A stretch of DNA of 64,000 bases, taken from the NCBI GenBank assembly GCA_024234395.1, contig JACKOH010000003.1:310001-374000 (forward strand), read 5' to 3'. The position numbers were made by a program, and so were the translations under genes. This stretch comes from Pseudomonadales bacterium. GTDB lineage: Bacteria > Pseudomonadota > Gammaproteobacteria > Pseudomonadales > Pseudohongiellaceae. The notes beneath the pieces are model-generated. The model was given only the letters and a program-made list of their open reading frames with translations, was not told the origin of the DNA and did no database searches. Positions 53,455 to 61,904 of this stretch are shown here, piece by piece (positions within the stretch are counted from its first letter, which is position 1; each line of letters begins with the position of its first letter).

Positions 53455-53946
53455 GAACTGTCTGCAGGATGAATACCTGGCGGCCCTTCTGCGGGCCTGC
53501 TGCGACCCGGCATGCCGCACCGTTCCAGGAAGCGGACCACACTTTGGCTGATGGCATGGAGCAAGTCATGAAGCTGTTAGACGGCCATAATGAGGGATAC
53601 GGCGGAAGCCGTATTCACCATTGGGGTCCTGAATTAAACTCCGTCCAGAAACAACACAAGGGAATGAATGTTTATATTCGGGGCCGAACCGAAACGCTTA
53701 ACAGCCTGTTAATCAAAGTTACAGCCCCGCTGCGTGCTTCAGGCTGGGGACGCCCTGCCTGGTGCGCCAGGTGGGTGGAGATCGACCGGGTGACGATACC
53801 GAGTATCCGGCTCATCAGTTCGGAGTAGGCGGCATGCCGGAAACGCAGGGGGAACGGGACAGTCAGCACCCACTGGTGGATGGACCTGGATGGCAGTACC
53901 TCGTCCACTTGCAGGGCAGCGTTTTCCACGATACGGTGGGCGCCTT
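53455..53946 (-). pseudogene. Degraded IS91-family transposase remnant
   Basis: Read on the - strand from about 53946 the translation gives AHRIVENAALQVDEVLPSRS, IHQWVLTVPFPLRFRHAAYS and GAVTLI, the recognisable order of IS91-type transposases. At 53698-53712 an inserted block TTAACAGCCTGTTAA breaks the frame; beyond it the expected RFGSAPNINIHSLVLFLDGV appears in another frame, followed by stops and then LHDLLHAISQSVVRFLERC. The gene is therefore broken by an insertion and further stops. It directly abuts the glycosyltransferase stop codon and could be the agent that brought in the adjoining operon. Confidence 0.8.
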
Positions 53947-55425
53947 TTAAAACTGGGGAGTCATGTAAAACTCGGGATAAAAATCTGCGATATGGCAGAG
54001 TTCAATATCGATGCCTCCGACATTGGTAAAATCACTATTTGTCACGGCACATTTATCGATAAAACGTTGAGTCCGTTCGGCATGTTTCGAATTATCCATT
54101 AGCTCGGTCAACAGTTGAGGATATTCAGTCGCCCGTTTGTCCTGCAGTGCAAGGAACCACTGCGTCAGGGTTTCAATTAGTCGATCGGCGCGCTTCATTG
54201 TAAGTGGTGGCGGCATTGATACCCGTAGCGAGTCAATAAACGCTTTTTGCGAAGCGGTAAGACTGAGAGGCTTTCTCAGGTGCACACTTATTTCCGTAAG
54301 TGGTGTAGTCAATACGTCCAGGAACATTTCCGGGTGCGCGGCATATTCACGTTGGCAGCTTGACGGTGAGAGACCGCCATTGGTAATGGCTCTTACCATA
54401 TCCGCTATATTTACCTTGCCCAGATTGTGGTCGAAGTGAGTGCTGAATGGAAAATTATATTTATAGTCTACACCGCAGAGGGAAGACGGCGGCATCAACT
54501 CGGCGGCGGCAGCATGCTCCCCACAAACCACCGGCAGCTCCGCATAGCTTGCTTCAATCAATACACGTCCAAAGGTTTCCAGGTTGGAGGTACTGGGAAA
54601 AATCAATAAGTCAAAGCTTCGGTAAAGCTCCCAGATGTCCCTGTTTTTTCGCGGTAACATGTACTCAAAGTAATCACCTTCGCCCAGGGCGCGATGAATC
54701 TTCTCTTCAACGGAAGTGGGTGAACAACTTTCTGAATGTACTTCACCACAGGCAACCAATTTATACTTAGTGTTTATTCCACACTCTTCACTTTTAGCAC
54801 TCTCTCCATTCTCACGTTCTCTGCTAGTCGTTCCGTTTTCCAGATTGAGCCTGATCAATAGCTCAACCAAATCAGGGAAATTTTTGTCTTCTGATAGACG
54901 ACCGATATAGCCAAGGCAAATGGTCTCCTTATCTTGCGCCAATCCACTTCGGGCAGGTAATTCGTCGGGGAAGCAAACTGCCAGTGGATAACAACGAAAG
55001 GTATTTCCTTGTTTTAAAGCAGGAAATAACTTTTCGTATATGCCGCGGGTATAGTGACTGGCCACCATTAATATGTCAGTTTCGCGTAAGTAGGGAGTGC
55101 AGAGATACTCTTGAAAAAGATAACTGCTCCAAATTGCAGTACGGACATCACGTAAAATCCTGAATGACAGATTTAATTTTTCACGCAAATAGAAATAATA
55201 ATGAGCATGTGGTCCAACGTTGCTTACCACGTAATCACAGCCAGACAATTCCCTGCGGGCATAATTCTCATCTGCAAGGAGCCGGTTAAAATCGTGAAAA
55301 GAGATAGTCAGATCAACCGACGTATTGTCCTGAAGAAGCCTGGTAATGTTTTCATGCGCCAGGTTTACACCATCCTTTTGCGGCAATAAAGGATCGGTTA
55401 TGTAGTTATACAGCGATATCCGCAC
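53947..55425 (-). CDS. GT4-like glycosyltransferase
   Basis: The 492-residue protein has a GT-B layout. The N-terminal half contains an opening MRISLYNYITDPLLPQKDGV and DYVVSNVGPHAHYYFYLREK; the C-terminal half has CLGYIGRLSEDKNFPDLVEL and the nucleotide-sugar-binding signature FPSTSNLETFGRVLIEASYA followed by ELPVVCGEHAAAAEL. A charged insert (ENGTTSRERENGESAKSEE) interrupts the Rossmann domain. It would transfer a sugar from a nucleotide donor; the acceptor is unknown. It is the last gene of the four-gene operon, and its 3' end meets the IS91 remnant. Confidence 0.85.
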   Translation of the reverse strand: MRISLYNYITDPLLPQKDGVNLAHENITRLLQDNTSVDLTISFHDFNRLLADENYARRELSGCDYVVSNVGPHAHYYFYLREKLNLSFRILRDVRTAIWSSYLFQEYLCTPYLRETDILMVASHYTRGIYEKLFPALKQGNTFRCYPLAVCFPDELPARSGLAQDKETICLGYIGRLSEDKNFPDLVELLIRLNLENGTTSRERENGESAKSEECGINTKYKLVACGEVHSESCSPTSVEEKIHRALGEGDYFEYMLPRKNRDIWELYRSFDLLIFPSTSNLETFGRVLIEASYAELPVVCGEHAAAAELMPPSSLCGVDYKYNFPFSTHFDHNLGKVNIADMVRAITNGGLSPSSCQREYAAHPEMFLDVLTTPLTEISVHLRKPLSLTASQKAFIDSLRVSMPPPLTMKRADRLIETLTQWFLALQDKRATEYPQLLTELMDNSKHAERTQRFIDKCAVTNSDFTNVGGIDIELCHIADFYPEFYMTPQF

Positions 55426-55566
55426 TTGATCAGGCCGCTTTGTATTCCTGCAAATAGAACTTCATCTATTATTCTCAATTTGAAATTTTCCCGCTGTCTG
55501 GGCTTTAGTTCAAAATCGGGCTATCGTTCGAATAAAAACGCTGACTCAGGCCAGAACTTTGTAAAA

Positions 55567-57441
55567 CTATATCAACTGATTAATGGCTTCCAATGAGTCA
55601 ACATCGATAATAGTTGGTGACAAATCGCAATGGTATTTGACAAACTCAATTGCCTGCCTGACAACCTCATTATCCAGAAACAAGGGCGGGGCTTCTAACA
55701 CTGAAAAAGTGGAAAATTGTCTGGCCGGTAATCCGAATTGCAATATTTCACGTGGGCTCATCAGAATCAAGCCCGATTCCAATTCCCTGTCCAGTAAAAT
55801 CCCTTGGCCACTGTGAAAAGCACTGGGTGGTTTCCAGCCCCGCTGCTCCCCTTTTATCCAAAAGCCATCAGCTGTGGAATACCCATTACAACCAAGCTGT
55901 TGGGCCAGTCTATTACACTGTGGAGCGAACTCAGCCAGAGTTTTATGATTTATGAGCCCTAAATGGAGCGGAATTTTTCCATCCTCTGGTACCGCGTGTT
56001 GCAGAATTTCCTTAAATATTTCTGGCGTCTGGCTAAATCCAATCTGAGGTTGTGCGTTGACTTCCAGAATAACTCCGTTCGTTTCTCTCCATGAGTGCTT
56101 AATGTCTTTTAAAATCAAATCAATACCAGCTATATCGAGGCCCAGTATTGTCGCTACTCTGATTGCCAACTCGCAATTGTCTTTATGCACATTATCAATC
56201 GGAATAACGTTATGAATGCCGCCAGTGGAAATATTTGATTTGCGTCGAAGCAGGACAATTTGCCCTTCCTCAGGCACTGATTCGGTGTTCAGCCCCCGCT
56301 CCTCCAGTAATCCGAGCGCTTCATCATCCAGCTGCAAACGCATTTTACCGGTTCGGCGTAGTGCGGATTGGTATTGCTCACGCGACTGTTCTACCTTAAC
56401 CAGATCAGCAACCGACTGTTTTCCGTTACCTATAATACGCCCCGGGGTCCTTACCATTATTTTTATCACCCGGCCGTGCAACACGGTGATTCTATAGTCT
56501 TGACCAGCGTAGTGCCTTTCCACGAGGATTCGATTTGATACTTCCGATGCTGCCCTATAAGCTTTGAGGAAACTTTCTTCAGAGTTCAATCCGGCGAACA
56601 CCCCTTCTCCCTGATCCTTGTCAGCAGGTTTCACCACTACAGGGTAGCCCATTCTACTGGCGACTTTTATGGCATCCTTTTCATCACAAACCAGACGATG
56701 GTCCGGTACAGGTAACAGGTGCTTTGCCAAGACCTTTGCTGTCGCCAGTTTGTTGCCCGCCAACATTACGCCCATTCCAGAAGTCTGATCGGTGACAGTA
56801 CTGACAAACCATCGACTATTTTTACCCAGTCCATAGCAACAGTTTTTCGCTGCCAGGGTGTGACGGGGAATGTCTAACTCGTGTGCCGCTCTCTGCAGAT
56901 GAATCGTATTGGTGCCAAAATTGGAATAATAGTCGAGTGCTTTTCGAAGCAGTACCAGTTTCTTAGCCAGCTGCTCCAGGATTTCCTGGCTATTCGATTG
57001 AGAATATTCGACACTCGCATTACAGACCGCGAATATCCAATCTAATGCTTTGATTGACGTTTCAGAAATTGCATAAGGGAAAGCAAAACGGCAACGCCAG
57101 AAATCTTCCCCCTTAGAATCAAGTTCAATCTGAACTACAGTGCAGGAATCGAATACAGGTATGTTTAACTGCTGTTGCAGCCTGGAAGACCAAAAATGAA
57201 GCCTTTTGACCAGCCTTTCAACCAGATTCTGCCCACCTAAGGACGTCCTGGTACCTGGATCATCAAGCAAGCGGGAAACAAGGTTTTCAAAGCCGAGCAA
57301 TTCTTCTTCAGTGAAATTAAAAATCCTCAACTCACAGAGTATAGTTGGCTGATCCAAACCAAAAGCCAAACCTTCAAAGCGGTGCAAGACCTGGCAGGAC
57401 TTCACTATATTTTTTTGAGACACGATTGAATTATTAGTCAC
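55567..57441 (-). CDS. Cyanophycin-synthetase-like ATP-grasp ligase
   Basis: The 624-residue protein has a central ATP-grasp domain resembling the N-terminal ligase of cyanophycin synthetase: CYGLGKNSRWFVSTVTDQTS, GVMLAGNKLATAKVLAKHLL, GYPVVVKPADKDQGEGVFAG, ILVERHYAGQDYRITVLHGR and ILGLDIAGIDLILKD followed by GVILEVNAQPQIG. It lacks the C-terminal Mur-ligase half of true CphA and has about 100 extra C-terminal residues. ATP-grasp enzymes of this type form amide bonds. The start is probably GTG at 57441 (GGGAAGAA upstream); TTG 57468 would add nine residues. Confidence 0.82.
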   Translation of the reverse strand: MTNNSIVSQKNIVKSCQVLHRFEGLAFGLDQPTILCELRIFNFTEEELLGFENLVSRLLDDPGTRTSLGGQNLVERLVKRLHFWSSRLQQQLNIPVFDSCTVVQIELDSKGEDFWRCRFAFPYAISETSIKALDWIFAVCNASVEYSQSNSQEILEQLAKKLVLLRKALDYYSNFGTNTIHLQRAAHELDIPRHTLAAKNCCYGLGKNSRWFVSTVTDQTSGMGVMLAGNKLATAKVLAKHLLPVPDHRLVCDEKDAIKVASRMGYPVVVKPADKDQGEGVFAGLNSEESFLKAYRAASEVSNRILVERHYAGQDYRITVLHGRVIKIMVRTPGRIIGNGKQSVADLVKVEQSREQYQSALRRTGKMRLQLDDEALGLLEERGLNTESVPEEGQIVLLRRKSNISTGGIHNVIPIDNVHKDNCELAIRVATILGLDIAGIDLILKDIKHSWRETNGVILEVNAQPQIGFSQTPEIFKEILQHAVPEDGKIPLHLGLINHKTLAEFAPQCNRLAQQLGCNGYSTADGFWIKGEQRGWKPPSAFHSGQGILLDRELESGLILMSPREILQFGLPARQFSTFSVLEAPPLFLDNEVVRQAIEFVKYHCDLSPTIIDVDSLEAINQLI

Positions 57442-57515
57442 TTCTTCCCTTTGACCGCTACATCCCAACCCAACAGAAAATGGTGCTGATCTTTCTTTGA
57501 TCAGAAATTAAGATC

Positions 57516-57572
57516 TAAGGAACATCGTCTGCAGGCCAGAGCTGTTCAATAATTAATCAGAGGTTCCCTAAG
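57516..57572. repeat. GGAACCTCTGA-family element overlapping a gene end
   Basis: TAAGGAACATCG on the left and TTAATCAGAGGTTCCCTAAG on the right. Read on the - strand the right arm encodes the last residues (LREPLINY) and the stop codon of the alkaline-phosphatase-like gene. Confidence 0.65.
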
Positions 57573-59177
57573 TAATGATTTACCATTGGCTCCGTCTGGA
57601 AGCGACTTACCCAGCAATGCGGCAATTGTTGCAGGAATATCCTCAAGCTGACCATGGGAGCTGACCAACCTGTTTTCTGATTCCGCCGTACGTATCATGA
57701 AGCAATTTTTAATTGTTGAACCTTGCTTCTGATGACCGCCTGGCCGGAAAAAAGGTATAGGCCCGATCCGCCCAAGAGTCGGGCTGTCGACAGTATCTGA
57801 AGGCAACTCTTCTCGAAATAGTACGATTAAATCTGCTGGACTCTGCTTAGTATCATTTTCAAAAGGGTCTTGTTTCACTCTTAACACATTGCTGACTATT
57901 TTCTTGCCGGTTCGCGCATCAATCACTTGTTCGAGCATTTGAGTAATCTCGTCACACACGGCATCGTAGTGTTCTATTTCTATTATCCCGCCTTGTTCTC
58001 GACCTTTCACGTTAAGACGAATGCTGCCGTCTGCCACACTGGGCAAAGCAAACGCTTTCATCTTTGGCCAAAGTGGCTTGTACCAATTAGTCGGCTGCCA
58101 GCTAAACGTATCGTTCAGTCCTTCCTGCTCCAAGGGAGACTGCAGCTCAGCGTCACCCTCGGATGTGCGCAGCTTCCACACTTCGTGCTTCCAGTGTTCT
58201 AAAAAATTAAGGCCCGGTTCCGGCACTTCATCGCCAGCCACTCCAGGAGCAAGTGCCGCCTTGCCTGGAAAACTCCATCGGTACAAGAGCTCAGGTAAAA
58301 AGACGCTGCGCGGATTCTCAAGCCCGTCAGAAACAACACTATCGATTGTGTAGAAGACAACTGTCGTATCATCTTGGCAAGACTCCACCAGCTTCCCGAT
58401 TTCCACATCCACACTCTGATAAACTTCGAATAACAAATCCGAATCTAACTGCTCTCGCAAACCCTGTATCGGGTGCTCCTGACTCATGTGCCAGAGTGTG
58501 TGACCTGCCACGTGAATTTCACTGAAGGCGGTGATAAATAAATCCCAGTCATATTGGTTCATTAAATCTTCACAGATTCTACGTCGCGTCTGCGTCGACT
58601 GAACTATTTTTTCCTTGAAAACATTCAACTCTTTCAAATCATAAGCACTTGGAACTCGATAGGATTTGCCGTACCTGCCTTCCCTGTCGTTATAAAAGGC
58701 GATCGCGCCTTCCTGTTTTGGATCAGTACCGTAGATATCTTCAATTTTTGAAATCAATTCTTCGGGCCGAGAATCTGAATAAGTCTCGTTCAATTCCGAC
58801 GCCCACCCTACCACTTGTACCCCGTTTACTTGCTCTGAAATGGCAACAGGCAGGTCAAACATGACGACTTTCACATCGTCCAGAGAATAGAACGGAGGGT
58901 AATCGTGAAGATTGTATAGACAGTTGTTGTGGTTGTGGTAATTACCTGGATTGTAGTTGGAAAGCCAGTAGTCCAGTTTCTCGATACTGATACCGGTCAG
59001 AAAAGGAAGCCAGGAATTTTGATTGCTGTGCAATTTATCATGCACAACATGCCCAAACTGGCTCTGCTCTTTCAGTTTTTTCAGATTGGGCAGTAAGCCC
59101 TGTTCTATCCAGTCTTCAAACAAATCATTGGTTGGCCCGTCGATACCAATAGCCAAGACTCTGCTTTTTGTATTCAT
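57546..59177 (-). CDS. Alkaline-phosphatase-superfamily protein, possibly catalytically altered
   Basis: The 543-residue product has the superfamily opening (VLAIGIDGPTNDLFEDWIEQ, GLLPNLKKLKEQS), a middle FSEIHVAGHTLWHM, DSVVSDGLENPRSVFLPELL in place of the SDHG or HGM box, and a final FFRPGGHQKQGS with DIPATIAALLG. Related enzymes cleave phosphate or sulphate esters using two metals. The His normally found in the SDHG/HGM box is missing here, so activity may be changed. Its start overlaps the AKR stop (ATGA). The last eight residues and stop lie in a repeat element, suggesting a modified C-terminus. Confidence 0.82.
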   Translation of the reverse strand: MNTKSRVLAIGIDGPTNDLFEDWIEQGLLPNLKKLKEQSQFGHVVHDKLHSNQNSWLPFLTGISIEKLDYWLSNYNPGNYHNHNNCLYNLHDYPPFYSLDDVKVVMFDLPVAISEQVNGVQVVGWASELNETYSDSRPEELISKIEDIYGTDPKQEGAIAFYNDREGRYGKSYRVPSAYDLKELNVFKEKIVQSTQTRRRICEDLMNQYDWDLFITAFSEIHVAGHTLWHMSQEHPIQGLREQLDSDLLFEVYQSVDVEIGKLVESCQDDTTVVFYTIDSVVSDGLENPRSVFLPELLYRWSFPGKAALAPGVAGDEVPEPGLNFLEHWKHEVWKLRTSEGDAELQSPLEQEGLNDTFSWQPTNWYKPLWPKMKAFALPSVADGSIRLNVKGREQGGIIEIEHYDAVCDEITQMLEQVIDARTGKKIVSNVLRVKQDPFENDTKQSPADLIVLFREELPSDTVDSPTLGRIGPIPFFRPGGHQKQGSTIKNCFMIRTAESENRLVSSHGQLEDIPATIAALLGKSLPDGANGKSLLREPLINY

Positions 59178-60130
59178 TCGCTAGTTACTCTCTGACCGGA
59201 AACAGTCTGTATGCCACCAAAATGTTTTTCAATTAACTGTATTTTTATCGGACTTAGTGTCGACTTGTTGAATGCGCCTAAATTTTGTTCCAAATGCAAA
59301 GGATTTCCCGTCCCCATCAGAACACTGTGTATTGAGGGATTGCCAAGACAATACCGATAGGCCAATTCAGCCACTGAAAGTCGCTCTTCACATTCGTTCA
59401 GCAGTTGGTTCAGTATGCTTTCCTCATCGAAATGCCCATTCAGCTCACCACTCTCAATCAGCTTTCGCACGGTTTCAAGGAAATTGTCTTCATCTCGCAA
59501 AGCCTGGCGCACAGCAAACATTCCCAATACGCCGATATTATTCTGATTAACCTGATCAAACAGCAGTTCCTGAGCTGAAAAATTAAACACGTTGTAACCA
59601 ACCATGATGACGTCCCATAAATCATCCATCAGGGCAGTTTGCAGCATCTGATGCCGGGTATCTGATTTGAACGCCTCGGTTATACCGCAAAAGCGAACCT
59701 TACCGGCCGCTTTGGCTTGCGTCAAACTCGGTAAGAGTTCTTGCACAACCCGGTCATACTCCCCGGGAAATACGCCATGAAAGCTGAATATATCAATGTA
59801 ATCCACTCCCAGTGCTCTTAAACTGTCGTCAATTGCCTTGGAAAATTCAGCCGACGAAACCTGATGTTCCCCGTAGGATACTGAGCGTTTGCTTGAGAGG
59901 ATAATTTTATCCCTTGCCCGGTTTTTCAAAGCCTTGCCGATGGCAGGTTCAGTGCCGTTGCGTTCTGAAGTATCCAGCAGGTTGATTCCAGCATCCAATC
60001 CCTTATTCAGCAGTTGAATAATTTCTTTTTCCGCCTTGCCTTGCTTCAAGCCCAGACAACTCAAACCTCCGCCGCCAAAGCCAGCGACACTGACTTGCAG
60101 GCCGGTACGTCCTAACGTGCGTAACTCCAA
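59174..60130 (-). CDS. Aldo/keto reductase family protein lacking the catalytic Tyr
   Basis: The 318-residue protein is a TIM-barrel aldo/keto reductase by its start MELRTLGRTGLQVSVAGFGG, by LLDTSERNGTEPAIGKALKN and by FSFHGVFPGEYDRVV. Asp53, Lys81 and His118 of the tetrad are present, but the Tyr position (normally DTAxxYG) is Asn58. Either another residue serves as acid or the protein is not a classical reductase. Translation appears to begin at TTG 60130. It is the first gene of the operon with the phosphatase-like, ATP-grasp and glycosyltransferase genes; the ATGA overlap shows coupling to the next gene. Confidence 0.85.
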   Translation of the reverse strand: MELRTLGRTGLQVSVAGFGGGGLSCLGLKQGKAEKEIIQLLNKGLDAGINLLDTSERNGTEPAIGKALKNRARDKIILSSKRSVSYGEHQVSSAEFSKAIDDSLRALGVDYIDIFSFHGVFPGEYDRVVQELLPSLTQAKAAGKVRFCGITEAFKSDTRHQMLQTALMDDLWDVIMVGYNVFNFSAQELLFDQVNQNNIGVLGMFAVRQALRDEDNFLETVRKLIESGELNGHFDEESILNQLLNECEERLSVAELAYRYCLGNPSIHSVLMGTGNPLHLEQNLGAFNKSTLSPIKIQLIEKHFGGIQTVSGQRVTSE

Positions 60131-60370
60131 AATTTCTACCTGCCCCTGCCTGCCTTTAACTAACAGGTTGCTAAGTTATTCCTGCGTTTTACCTGTCTTT
60201 ACCAACCCAGCCTGGTCCCATCTTCCGTCAGTCCATAACCTTTGTGCGTAGTCCATTGTAATAATCACCCCGCCCGGGCTCACCGGATAAGAGCCTATTG
60301 AATACCAGGCTCAATCGTTCGACGTTAACAGTAACTTCGTTTACGCGATGGTTAATGCTCGAAGGAAAAA

Positions 60371-60404
60371 TTAAGGAACCTCTGATTCACCGGAGTTTCC
60401 TTAA
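60371..60404. repeat. GGAACCTCTGA-family inverted repeat
   Basis: TTAAGGAACCTC on the left and GAGTTTCCTTAA on the right form a 12-bp inverted repeat with one mismatch around a 10-base centre. It is a short variant of the element at 37961 and 53232. Confidence 0.7.
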
Positions 60405-60696
60405 ACTGTCACCACCTTTGGCTTCCACCGACAAGGTTGTTGACATTATAGATATTTTATTCAGCCGGCAGAAACTCATACCAGGTATATTCATCAATGC
60501 GGTGAAAATTGCGCCCGCCGTTTTGGGCTAAGCGACTTCTGATTAATACACGCCACTGTCATAACTATTGCAGTGAGCATGAGTATGATGAGCCCCTCCG
60601 CGGCCCCGGTATATGCATTGAGCATTACAGGGTAAGCGTCGATTTTTTTTACAGTTTTCAACCGGAAGAAAACGTAACTGCTTGATTTTCTGACGG

Positions 60697-60711
60697 TGGC
60701 ACATTACTTGC
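60697..60711 (+). promoter_or_regulatory. Sigma-54 (-24/-12) promoter upstream of the PEP-CTERM gene
   Basis: TGGCAC-attac-TTGC matches the RpoN consensus with the invariant GG and GC exactly 12 bases apart. It lies 41 bases before the ATG at 60752. In known PEP-CTERM systems an RpoN enhancer-binding protein (PrsR) drives such genes; a parallel role here is inferred. Confidence 0.8.
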
Positions 60712-60751
60712 CTCTGTTTTACGGAGATAAGGTCAGGCAGAGGGTTTTCTT

Positions 60752-61508
60752 ATGCGTTTCTTCAGAGCCGCGCTCGCGATGAGTTGCTTTCTTGTTGCCT
60801 CCAGCGCCTGGAGCCTCGTCATCACGGAAGAGATCGCCGTGCTGCACTCCGAAATCAATGGATATACGGTCGTAAATTTCGGTGGCATCAGTATCGGATA
60901 TATTCCGGCGGGGGAGTATGCCTCTTACGGCGTGAGCAACGACTCCGCTATCGACGTAATCGCCTTCGCCGTATCGAATCCAGATACGGAATTCGCGTTC
61001 GTAAAGTTTCAGACGGGAGACCTGTCTCCCTGGTCTGCTTACGATCTTGGAAGCGATGAGTGGGGTACTCAGCCTGTACTGGGTCTTTCGCTCGTGAATA
61101 TCGCTTATAGCCTCGCAGGGATTTCGTGGGATGGCACGCCGCAGACCGCGTTCGGTGAGTTCTCCTTTATTCGGCACGGACACGAGAGCGAATCTCTACT
61201 TCGCAGATACTCTAGGCAGTGAAATCGGTGCTGGCGACACGGTCCTGCCCGGCTATTTTTACTTTTCGCCGACGGCTTTCTATTCGGACTTTGTCGCGAT
61301 CGGTGTGACGCCCGGCTCGTTGACCTCCGGAAATTTCACGGCCGATAACCTCTTCCTGATTTCGGGCACGGCCAATGTCCCGGGCGATGGCGGTGATGAC
61401 GACGATCCGGTCAGTGTTCCCGAGCCCGGCACATTGTTACTACTCTTTTCAGCTTTGATTCTCATGGCTTTGGTACGCTTGCTAATCGCAAATAAAAAAG
61501 CAATCTAA
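60752..61508 (+). pseudogene. PEP-CTERM sorting-signal protein, frameshifted
   Basis: The first frame gives a signal peptide (MRFFRAALAMSCFLVASSAW) and a beta domain up to TAFGEFSFI; the second continues FGTDTRANLYFADTLGSEIG and ends in SVPEPGTLLLLFSALILMAL plus a basic tail, the PEP-CTERM exosortase signal (VPEPGTL, helix, RLLIANKK). Deleting one A in TCCTTTATTCGG near 61168-61176 restores one reading frame of about 251 residues (FSFFGTDTRAN). Either the gene has a recent 1-bp insertion or the sequence has an error. PEP-CTERM proteins are exosortase substrates linked to exopolysaccharide and surface matrix. Confidence 0.85.
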
Positions 61509-61904
61509 GAACCAGGGCGATGTTCAGAGATGGGCACAGTAAGCCGATAGGCCGTCAATTTCAGCGGTAAATCATAGAAGGCCGTTCTGTCAGTCAGCAA
61601 ACCCGGGGTAATCCGCTTCCGTTTAGCCGCACATTCAATAAATCGGGTTTGCCAGCCAGCATCAGTCCGGGTACCGGCCGGCCACCGTTCCCTGGCAGAC
61701 TGTGAGCTCCCTGCTTCCCCTGTTGTTATCTCAGGCATGATCGAACAAATCCCTCTGCGGCGGGGCTCGCTCCGTCAGATTTGCAGATCGTTGAAACAAA
61801 TAAATTGACAACTGACACATTCCACATTTATCTGATTCCTGATACGAGAACGCCCGGGATCAGGCGCTGCTCCCGGGCGTTGTTTATTGCTACTGTAAGT
61901 GTAC
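61509..61904. other. Intergenic region without a recognised gene
   Basis: This 396-base stretch separates the PEP-CTERM gene from a convergent operon. A - strand frame at 61505-61738 has no family features and no ribosome site. The only structure seen is the terminator hairpin at 61849-61881. Confidence 0.5.
61849..61881 (+). terminator. Strong GC-rich hairpin between convergent genes
   Basis: AACGCCCGGGA (61849-61859) and TCCCGGGCGTT (61871-61881) form a perfect 11-bp stem with an 11-base loop, followed on the + strand by GTTTATTG. It lies 23 bases past the stop of the - strand gene at 61905, so it probably ends that operon, with weaker T-tract support on that strand. Confidence 0.7.

Larger units (their letters stand above)
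60131..60751. other. Intergenic region between divergent AKR and PEP-CTERM genes
   Basis: About 620 bases with no recognisable gene. It holds a short inverted-repeat copy at 60371-60404, a poly-T run near 60643 and the sigma-54 promoter at 60697-60711. The open frame at 60298-60531 lacks family features and crosses the repeat, so it is not called. Confidence 0.5.

Noticed and set aside
61505..61738. 77-residue frame on the - strand
   Set aside because: No ribosome site and no recognised family; it is probably a chance frame in the gap after the PEP-CTERM gene.
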